Below are positions 7,647 to 12,878 of a stretch of DNA of 18,420 bases, piece after piece (position 1 is the stretch's first letter; the number at the start of each line of letters is the position of its first letter). A model generated the notes under the pieces. That model made no database searches. It had not been told where the DNA came from and saw only the letters and a list, made by a program, of their open reading frames with translations. The DNA is from UBA1535 sp002323775 (GTDB lineage Bacteria; Bacillota; Clostridia; Tissierellales; Sedimentibacteraceae): positions 1 to 18,420 of the forward strand of contig DAMAHZ010000062.1 of NCBI GenBank assembly GCA_031993545.1, in the 5' to 3' direction. Position numbers and translations under genes: made by a program.

Positions 7647-7689
7647 CTTTGAATTTCTGCTTGAAGCAACAGTTCTAGTATGGTAGAAT
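7647..7689 (+). promoter_or_regulatory. repeated promoter element, copy A
   Basis: Gapless 43-bp match to the elements at 8901 and 12151 (30 of 43 to each by eye). It carries GAATTTC (7651-7657), the -35 TTGAAG (7661-7666), a 17-base spacer and an extended -10, TGGTAGAAT (7681-7689). It is the first promoter upstream of the small zinc-ribbon gene at 7826, 137 bases away. It diverges from the rsgA promoter. Confidence 0.6.
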
Positions 7690-7825
7690 AATCTTATGTT
7701 TTTTAATAAAATGTTTTAATAAAATCCTCTTTACACATTTTGGTGCATAAAATGCGTAGACATAATAAAGCAAAATCTATATACTTGTTTTATTCAACAA
7801 GAGCTGTAAAGGAGATATAAATAAT

Positions 7826-7975
7826 ATGTCAAAACCAAGACGAGGCAGCAATGCTAAAAAAATACTAAACTGGAGAGGAACCTGCCCTATTTGCAACAGA
7901 AAATCTGTAAAAATATTATGGACAGCTATTCAAAACGAACGCAGTATTAAAGTATGTAAACATTGTGGTAATTAA
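7826..7975 (+). CDS. 49-aa zinc-ribbon protein
   Basis: A short gene with AAGGAG (7808-7813) about 12 bases before the ATG. The product is a basic 49-aa protein with two CxxC knuckles, CPIC (C20, C23) and CKHC (C44, C47), close to the C-terminus. The basic N-terminus (MSKPRRGSNAKK) and the size recall zinc-ribbon ribosomal proteins, and RNA or ribosome binding is plausible, but I do not recognise the family. It sits between promoter element A and a strong terminator, so it can be expressed as its own short transcript. Read-through would add the AraC gene. The spacing of the knuckles and the clean ribosome-binding site make chance unlikely. Confidence 0.75.
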   Translation: MSKPRRGSNAKKILNWRGTCPICNRKSVKILWTAIQNERSIKVCKHCGN

Positions 7976-7976
7976 A

Positions 7977-8005
7977 GGCCGGTGTAAAAATTGCACCGCC
8001 TTTTT
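7977..8005 (+). terminator. intrinsic terminator after the 49-aa gene
   Basis: GGCCGGTGTAA pairs with TTGCACCGCC (7977-7987 with 7991-8000) with one bulged C and one G-U pair, followed by five T. It begins two bases after the stop codon. Confidence 0.8.
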
Positions 8006-8037
8006 ACTATAATTTAAAAAAATTAAACAAAGGCGGT
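7995..8037 (+). promoter_or_regulatory. alternative RNA pairing that would mask the AraC gene ribosome-binding site
   Basis: ACCGCCTTT (7995-8003), the 3' arm and tail of the terminator, is exactly complementary to AAAGGCGGT (8029-8037), the only Shine-Dalgarno-like stretch before the start at 8045. A read-through transcript could fold either as terminator or as this 9-bp helix, which would hide the start. TATAAT at 8008-8013 might be a separate -10, but no matching -35 is seen. Confidence 0.45.
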
Positions 8038-8044
8038 AATAACC

Positions 8045-8905
8045 ATGGAATGGATGGAACGCATGAATGCGGCAATAGACTATATTGAAGAAAATCTTGC
8101 AGGTGAAATTGACTTGACTGTAGCAGCAAGTAAGGCATTTTGCTCTGAATATCTTTTTACACGTATATTTTCTTTTATTTCTGATATTCCGCTTAATGAA
8201 TACATACGACGTAGAAGACTAACGCTTGCAGGTTTTTTACTTCAAAGAAACAATGCTAATATTTTAGATATTGCCAACAAATATAATTATTCTTCACCAA
8301 ATTCATTTACAAGAGCATTTCAAGCAATGCACGGAATTCTCCCATCACAAGCACGAGATGTATGCGTCGAATTGAAATCACATCCACGCCTTATTTTTAC
8401 ACCTTCTAAAGAAGCAATAGAAGAATTAAATCCTCAAATATTTGAAGAACATGATATTACAGTTTTTGGCAAATCATTGATAACAAAAGCATCTGAGGCT
8501 TATGAAACTGTTCCTGCATTTTGGAATAAATGTGAAGAAGATCAAATAACAAACCTTATTGTTAAAGCTGGCAACGGTAACGAAACAACCTTATTAAAGT
8601 CTGTAATATCTGATATTGACGACGATACATTAAAATACATGATATGCTTAGATATGCCAAAATGTGGTGTTTCTGAAGACTTCGAAACTCTAACTATTCC
8701 CTCGGGTAAATGGGCAAGCTTTCCTCTTATAATAGAAAATCCAGCTAAAGATAATATAAGATCAATTTGGAAACGCATATATACAGAATGGTTTCCAAAC
8801 TCAGGATATGATCAGGAAAAAGGACCTAGGCAAGAACGCTGCTATTGGAGAGAAGATGGAAAAATGGTAGTTGAAGCATGGGTTCCAATCAAAAACAATC
8901 CTTAG
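8045..8905 (+). CDS. AraC-family regulator with C-terminal GyrI-like effector-binding domain
   Basis: A 286-aa transcription factor. The N-terminal third (about 5-103) is a two-HTH AraC domain: LTVAASKAFCSEYLFTRIF, then EYIRRRRLTLAGFLL, then ILDIANKYNYSSPNSFTRAF and the closing G-LPSQAR. Residues about 130-286 form a GyrI/SOUL-type effector domain (FETLTIPSGKWASFP, IWKRIYTEWFPNSGY, VVEAWVPI), which in relatives such as Rob and BmrR binds small hydrophobic or cationic compounds. Its ribosome-binding site, AAGGCGGT, is modest and can be masked by the terminator upstream. The gene lies between promoter element copies A and B. Its stop codon TAG (8903-8905) overlaps copy B, so it is a natural candidate for their regulator. 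That link is inference. Confidence 0.9.
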   Translation: MEWMERMNAAIDYIEENLAGEIDLTVAASKAFCSEYLFTRIFSFISDIPLNEYIRRRRLTLAGFLLQRNNANILDIANKYNYSSPNSFTRAFQAMHGILPSQARDVCVELKSHPRLIFTPSKEAIEELNPQIFEEHDITVFGKSLITKASEAYETVPAFWNKCEEDQITNLIVKAGNGNETTLLKSVISDIDDDTLKYMICLDMPKCGVSEDFETLTIPSGKWASFPLIIENPAKDNIRSIWKRIYTEWFPNSGYDQEKGPRQERCYWREDGKMVVEAWVPIKNNP

Positions 8906-8943
8906 AATTTCTACTTGAGGTAATTACTTTATTGTGATAAAAT
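8901..8943 (+). promoter_or_regulatory. repeated promoter element, copy B
   Basis: 35 of 43 positions match copy C without gaps. It has GAATTTC (8905-8911), -35 TTGAGG (8915-8920), a 17-base spacer and extended -10 TGATAAAAT (8935-8943). Inside is a 13-bp tandem pair, TACTTGAGGTAAT then TACTTTATTGTGA. The DUF1697 start codon is 41 bases downstream. Confidence 0.7.
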
Positions 8944-8983
8944 TGATTGTATATAACTCAATAAAAAATGAGAGGATAAACTT

Positions 8984-9523
8984 ATGCGAAAGTATATTGC
9001 ATTGTTGCGAGGTATAAATGTTGGCGGTAAAAATAAAATATCGATGACAGAATTAAAAGCCGCCTTTGAAGATAATGGATACAAAGATGTTGTTACCTAT
9101 ATCAATAGTGGAAATGTTATTTTTTCCTCTTGCAATGATAACGAAGAAAACATTAGGAAAAACTGTGAAGCTATAATAGAAGATAAATTTAATTTAAGTA
9201 TATTGGTTACAATCATATCTGCTGAGGATTTATCTGCTGCCCTGCAAAACGCACCAATTTGGTGGGATAAGGATATTGAATCAAAAAATAACGCAATTTT
9301 TGTTATACCTCCATCTACCGCAGCAGATATAATTGAGCAAGTTGGCATTGCAAAACCTGAGTATGAGCAGGTTGGATATTATGGACAAGTAATTTTTTGG
9401 TCCGCACCAATTGAAACATTTTCTAAAACGAGATGGGCAAAAATTGTTGGCAAATCTGCATATAACAACGTTACTATAAGAAATTCAAATACCGCTAAAA
9501 AGCTTTTAGAGCTTCTAAAGTAA
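8984..9523 (+). CDS. DUF1697 family protein
   Basis: A 179-aa protein opening with the family signature MRKYIALLRGINVGGKNKI-MTELK (1-26), then TYINSGNVIFSS (38-49). The C-terminal half ends in the usual SKTRWAKIVGKSAYNNVTIRNSNT motif. Family length is normal. Function is unknown across the family; it is a small soluble protein often found among accessory and stress genes. GAGAGGAT precedes the ATG. The gene follows promoter element B closely and is probably cotranscribed with the GNAT 42 bases further on. Confidence 0.93.
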   Translation: MRKYIALLRGINVGGKNKISMTELKAAFEDNGYKDVVTYINSGNVIFSSCNDNEENIRKNCEAIIEDKFNLSILVTIISAEDLSAALQNAPIWWDKDIESKNNAIFVIPPSTAADIIEQVGIAKPEYEQVGYYGQVIFWSAPIETFSKTRWAKIVGKSAYNNVTIRNSNTAKKLLELLK

Positions 9524-9565
9524 AAGATAGTTAAGAATGAATAAATATAAAAAGGTGGTATTAAT

Positions 9566-10123
9566 ATGAATTATTGGCAAGGAAAAAATATTACACTAAG
9601 GGCAATGGAGCCTGATGATTATAACTTGTTTTTTGAGGCTTTACAAGATGAGTCAATACAAAAAAACGAATCAGATATCAGAATTCCAATGTCTCTAAAC
9701 GCATGTAAAGATTTTGCTTTAAATCAATCTTTAAAGGGAAATGATAATGAAAGCCCTTTTTTAATTATGGTTGATAATGACAACAATAAAGTAGGCATGG
9801 CAACTCCATCAATTGTTGATAAACGAATTGGAATTTTTACCTGCGGAATGTTTATAAAACCAGAATATCAAAGAAAAGGATTTGCACACGAAGCATTATC
9901 TCTAATATTAAAGTTTTATTTTGGTCAAATGAGATGTTGTAAATTTGAGGCAAATGTATATGAATACAATATATCGTCAAATAAGCTTTGTGAGAAGCTT
10001 GGATTAGTTGTTGAAGGTCGTCGTAGAAAATCAGTATATACTGATGGGAGACATTTTGATGAAATAATGTATGGTCTTACCGACGATGAATATTGGACAA
10101 AACATAGAACGAATATATTATAA
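9566..10123 (+). CDS. GNAT acetyltransferase, RimJ/RimL-like
   Basis: A 185-aa acetyltransferase of the RimJ/RimL group (acetylation of protein N-termini or small amines). It opens with GKNITLRAMEPDDYNLFFEAL. The acetyl-CoA motif is GMFIKPEYQRKGFAHEALSLILKFYF (about 93-118), with Q-R-K-G-F-A as the pyrophosphate loop. Then comes VYEYNISSNKLCEKLGLVVEGRRRKSVYTDGRHFDEIMYGL, the standard motif B with the conserved N-x-x-S pattern. AAAGGTGG lies before the start. It belongs to the unit starting at promoter element B; substrate not predictable. Confidence 0.9.
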   Translation: MNYWQGKNITLRAMEPDDYNLFFEALQDESIQKNESDIRIPMSLNACKDFALNQSLKGNDNESPFLIMVDNDNNKVGMATPSIVDKRIGIFTCGMFIKPEYQRKGFAHEALSLILKFYFGQMRCCKFEANVYEYNISSNKLCEKLGLVVEGRRRKSVYTDGRHFDEIMYGLTDDEYWTKHRTNIL

Positions 10124-10172
10124 ATTTAATGATTAATATATATTAGAAAAATTTATATAATAGGAGATTAAA

Positions 10173-10220
10173 ATGACGAACAAACCATATTCTATAAGTA
10201 TTTACGTTAAAAAACCTTAG
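10173..10220 (+). CDS. possible 15-aa ORF or gene remnant
   Basis: The frame MTNKPYSISIYVKKP has TAGGAG eight bases before its ATG and sits alone in the 165-base gap between two genes. It could be a tiny gene, the stump of a lost one, or chance. I recognise nothing in it. Confidence 0.2.
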   Translation: MTNKPYSISIYVKKP

Positions 10221-10288
10221 CATAGTAAAAAACTTAAAAAATAGGATAAAATATTAGACAGTGAAATATAAAAAAGGTGGTATTTATT

Positions 10289-11398
10289 ATGAGTAATGAT
10301 TATATAATCAGTAAATGGGCAATTATACGTCGCAATGAATTAGTTGATGTTCCAGAGAAATTCGAGATACATCAAGATTTTTTAAAGGACTTGGACTTTA
10401 ATGAATTTGAAGAAGCATTTAGACAAGTGCATGATATGTTCTATCAAATATACACTGATATATCACACAATCCTCAAAACTTTGGATTTGAGTTGTACAA
10501 GCTAGGTGAGTATAATTATTTTTCAAAAGAAGCACGAGAAGCAAAATCAAAACCATGGGATATATTTTATTTATTGCTATATATGTTTTATTTTGGTGAG
10601 TTTGAAAATGATATATTTGTTGTTGATGCTGAAAAGTTTAGGTCAATAAATAAGGTTAAGAAAACTAAATTTTTAATAAAAGCTTTAACTGATTATGGAT
10701 TTATATTTACCGAATTCAAGGATTATAAGATAACATCAGATTTAAAAACATTTGAAATAGATTATCCCGATAATCATAACATATTGACAGTTTTATCTTT
10801 AGTAGCAAAAAAAGTTGTTGATATTCAGCTAAAGGATGTAAAAAATCATTTTTCAAACTCTGTAGCTTTCAGCAATGGCTTTATAGGCTGGAATTATAAG
10901 ATTTTAAAGGATGATTTAAAACATTGTAGTTTAGCAGAGGGAGCTTATTATATGTCAGATAAGCTGCATAAGCAATCTGAACAAGACTTTGTCGAAGCAA
11001 TGGACAAAATTCTTGTTGATAAAGGTTTTTTTACAGGTAAAGGTGATAATCATGAAGGACCAAGCCTAAGATACTATGATAAAAAATCAAAATCAGTATA
11101 TAATTTTGCTCTTACCTCATTTGAGGGGGCTTTGATATTAGAAATGCGTATAAGGAATGCTGAAAAATGTATGGAGTACCTTAAAGAATGCCCTAACAGG
11201 ATATTAGATATATTCAGACATACTGATAAGGGATGTCATAACAGGATAAATAATACTTGTAAATATGGCGTAAAATATATATTTGAAAATGAAGAAAAAT
11301 GGCACTGTGGCTGTTTTAGCACACCATTTAGAATATACCCAGTAAAAGAAGACATACCTCATTATTTAAAGCTTGTAGAATTGGGAAATAAGCGTTAA
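10289..11398 (+). CDS. Uncharacterised protein with Cys-rich C-terminus
   Basis: A 369-aa soluble protein that I do not recognise. The start at 10289 has AAAGGTGG nine bases upstream; the frame opens at a GTG (10277) that is inside that site. The N-terminal two thirds are charged and aromatic-rich, without signal peptide or membrane segment. The last 80 residues hold six cysteines, C294, C301, C316, C324, C340 and C342 (the last two as HCGC), with H317 and H339 next to them. This is enough for a zinc site or disulfides. The end reads FRIYPV-EDIPHYLKLVELG. It is 165 bases after the GNAT gene with no clear promoter between, and a strong terminator follows. The lack of any catalytic motif leaves the role open. 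Confidence 0.8.
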   Translation: MSNDYIISKWAIIRRNELVDVPEKFEIHQDFLKDLDFNEFEEAFRQVHDMFYQIYTDISHNPQNFGFELYKLGEYNYFSKEAREAKSKPWDIFYLLLYMFYFGEFENDIFVVDAEKFRSINKVKKTKFLIKALTDYGFIFTEFKDYKITSDLKTFEIDYPDNHNILTVLSLVAKKVVDIQLKDVKNHFSNSVAFSNGFIGWNYKILKDDLKHCSLAEGAYYMSDKLHKQSEQDFVEAMDKILVDKGFFTGKGDNHEGPSLRYYDKKSKSVYNFALTSFEGALILEMRIRNAEKCMEYLKECPNRILDIFRHTDKGCHNRINNTCKYGVKYIFENEEKWHCGCFSTPFRIYPVKEDIPHYLKLVELGNKR

Positions 11399-11444
11399 AA
11401 AACAATAACTTCTGTAATTATAATTGCAGAAGTTATTGTTTTTT
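11397..11444 (+). terminator. bidirectional intrinsic terminator
   Basis: AAAAAACAATAACTTCTG (11397-11414) pairs perfectly with 11427-11444; the loop sequence can extend the stem. T-runs flank it on both strands. It separates the converging genes that end at 11398 (+) and 11519 (-). Confidence 0.9.
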
Positions 11445-11518
11445 ATATCAAATTATTATATATAATATTCAATGATTCTTCTTTTTTGTAATCCAAGGTA
11501 TGAAATTGACTGCTTAAA

Positions 11519-11989
11519 TTATATAATAGATATAGAATCTAATTCAGATAGAAAGTATTTTTTATCTTCTTCCTTTTCTATATTTTCAGAAGCTTCCTTA
11601 GCCAATATTATATGTTTTTTCATCTGTTCTTCATCTTTAGCTACCATATATGCTCTTGCAACAGCTTCATATCCAAAAGCTAAATCAAAATCCTTTATAT
11701 CATTTTTCAAACATAATTCTAAAGAAAGTTTAGCATGATATAATGCACTCTCAGACATTCCTAATAATGAATATACTCTCGAAATCTGCCACTCTCCTCT
11801 TGCAAAATTAAGAGGAGTCCCTATTTTTCCCCAATGAAAGCGAGATGCGTGTGTAGTATGTATCATGTTTATATTATCTTCCTGCGTTCTATCCTTCTTG
11901 TCAATATAATCCCAAGTAGTATTAAAATTTTCGATTGCCTGCTTTCTATGCCACTCTTGCAAAGATAATGACGTATTAATTTCGCTCAT
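11519..11989 (-). CDS. TPR-like helical protein, function unknown
   Basis: A 156-aa helical protein. ATG at 11989 is the start because GGAGG lies ten bases before it. Two helix pairs look like tetratricopeptide repeats: W-QISRVYSLLGMSESALYHAKLSLELC (about 68-93) and FGYEAVARAYMVAKDEEQMKKHIILAKEA (about 104-133), each with the small-residue and Ala pattern of TPRs. The N-terminal part carries HTTHASRFHWGKIGTPLNFARGEW, with several His and Trp, which looks like a conserved functional stretch. Such proteins usually act as scaffolds. It stands alone with its own promoter and a palindrome over the -35 box, so it is likely repressed under some condition. Confidence 0.8.
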   Translation of the reverse strand: MSEINTSLSLQEWHRKQAIENFNTTWDYIDKKDRTQEDNINMIHTTHASRFHWGKIGTPLNFARGEWQISRVYSLLGMSESALYHAKLSLELCLKNDIKDFDLAFGYEAVARAYMVAKDEEQMKKHIILAKEASENIEKEEDKKYFLSELDSISII

Positions 11990-12032
11990 AAGTATAACCT
12001 CCAAAAATATAATATTTGTAGAACTAATTTAA

Positions 12033-12067
12033 ACTATATCATACTATTTTATTGTTGTAAACAACAA
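12033..12067 (-). promoter_or_regulatory. promoter of the TPR-like gene with a palindromic operator
   Basis: On the minus strand TTTACA (12056-12061), a 17-base spacer and TATAGT (12033-12038) with an upstream TG form a promoter about 45 bases before the gene. A perfect dyad, TTGTTG-TAAA-CAACAA (12052-12067), covers the -35, which is a typical repressor-site position. The repressor is unknown. Confidence 0.55.
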
Positions 12068-12150
12068 ACTATCTAAGTTTACTTGAGTTTTTATAGCTTT
12101 TAAGGTTTACCATTAATTAAAAAAATCTATAGAGATACTCACCTATGATT

Positions 12151-12193
12151 CTTGGAAGTTCCACTTGAAATAATCACTTTAGTATGATAAAAT
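12151..12193 (+). promoter_or_regulatory. repeated promoter element, copy C
   Basis: Third copy of the 43-bp element: GAAGTTC (12155-12161), -35 TTGAAA (12165-12170), 17-base spacer, extended -10 TGATAAAAT (12185-12193). It includes the 13-bp tandem CACTTGAAATAAT / CACTTTAGTATGA. It drives the membrane protein and amine oxidase genes through a leader of about 95 bases. Confidence 0.7.
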
Positions 12194-12234
12194 TTCCATA
12201 CCCTATTGATAATTTATTTTTAATATGGAATATG

Positions 12235-12281
12235 AACCTTATGCCTATGAAGTTAATTTATATAGCTGTTATAAGGTTTTT
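12235..12281 (+). terminator. terminator-like hairpin between promoter C and the membrane protein gene
   Basis: AACCTTAT (12235-12242) pairs with ATAAGGTT (12271-12278), enclosing a second weaker stem (CTAT/ATAG), and is followed by a run of T. The Shine-Dalgarno AGGAGG starts at once at 12282. With promoter C upstream and no room for another promoter, it could act as an attenuator. Confidence 0.45.
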
Positions 12282-12293
12282 AGGAGGTATATA

Positions 12294-12839
12294 ATGAACA
12301 TATATGTTCCACCAGCTGCAATAGCTGTAATAACAATTTTAATAATCAATTACATTATAAGTTTTGGAAAAAGCAAGATATTTAATCTATGTCATATTAT
12401 CTTATCATCAATTCTCTCTATTGTCGGAATAGTTGGTACGATACTAATTAGAACACATCTTATTGAAAGTTTAAATCGAAATGCAGAAATACGAAACTTT
12501 GAAGCTGATTTTGTATCATGGGCAATAGAAAAGTTTGATTTTTTCGCAATTATTTCTATTACAATAACATGTGCTGTTATCTTGTTTTTTCTATTTTATT
12601 TAATCTTAAATAAAAATAAAGCTGGATTTTTTTGGACTAATACCACTATTATCATTATTTGTATTATGATTATTAATTTTATAGCTGGAATTTGGTATGG
12701 TCTAGGTACAATTAATAAGTTATTTGACTTAGCTGGGTACATTACACAATTGACTGGTTTTGAATTTTTTATTTTACACATACCATTAGTAACTAAGAGG
12801 ATTCTTATGAACAAATATTGTTATAATTTTAAAAAATAG
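12294..12839 (+). CDS. Four-helix integral membrane protein, unknown function
   Basis: A 181-aa hydrophobic protein with about four membrane helices (near 6-23, 33-52, 84-107 and 117-141), a polar stretch between helices 2 and 3 (RTHLIESLNRNAEIRNFEADF) and a basic C-terminus. ATG at 12294 is chosen for AGGAGG seven bases before it; the same frame opens at 12225 without a ribosome-binding site and through the leader hairpin. No family recognised. It lies 39 bases upstream of the amine oxidase gene and is joined to it by an inverted repeat, so the two are probably cotranscribed and perhaps balanced in translation. Confidence 0.75.
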   Translation: MNIYVPPAAIAVITILIINYIISFGKSKIFNLCHIILSSILSIVGIVGTILIRTHLIESLNRNAEIRNFEADFVSWAIEKFDFFAIISITITCAVILFFLFYLILNKNKAGFFWTNTTIIIICIMIINFIAGIWYGLGTINKLFDLAGYITQLTGFEFFILHIPLVTKRILMNKYCYNFKK

Positions 12840-12866
12840 TGAATATATTTATTATAACAATATTTG
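12812..12866 (+). repeat. 16-bp inverted repeat bridging two genes
   Basis: CAAATATTGTTATAAT (12812-12827) and ATTATAACAATATTTG (12851-12866) are exact reverse complements. The first arm lies in the last codons of the membrane protein gene. The second ends on the first G of the amine oxidase Shine-Dalgarno (GGAGG, 12866-12870). In the mRNA it would form a hairpin next to that ribosome-binding site. All A-U except three pairs. Confidence 0.75.
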
Positions 12867-12878
12867 GAGGTATAACTA

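Noticed and set aside
9550..10288. Similar leaders AAAGGTGGTATT before the genes at 9566 and 10289
   Set aside because: The match is limited to the ribosome-binding region and short A/T flanks, consistent with a common translation start style rather than a duplicated element.
7647..12193. The three repeated promoters as MerR-family promoters
   Set aside because: MerR promoters have 19-20 base spacers with a dyad centred in the spacer. Here the spacer is 17 bases in all three copies and the internal symmetry is a direct repeat rather than a good palindrome.
12225..12293. Upstream extension of the membrane protein gene (MEYEPYAYEV...)
   Set aside because: The earlier ATG has no ribosome-binding site and the extension passes through the leader hairpin; ATG 12294 has a strong site. 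A separate leader-peptide role is not excluded but has no support.
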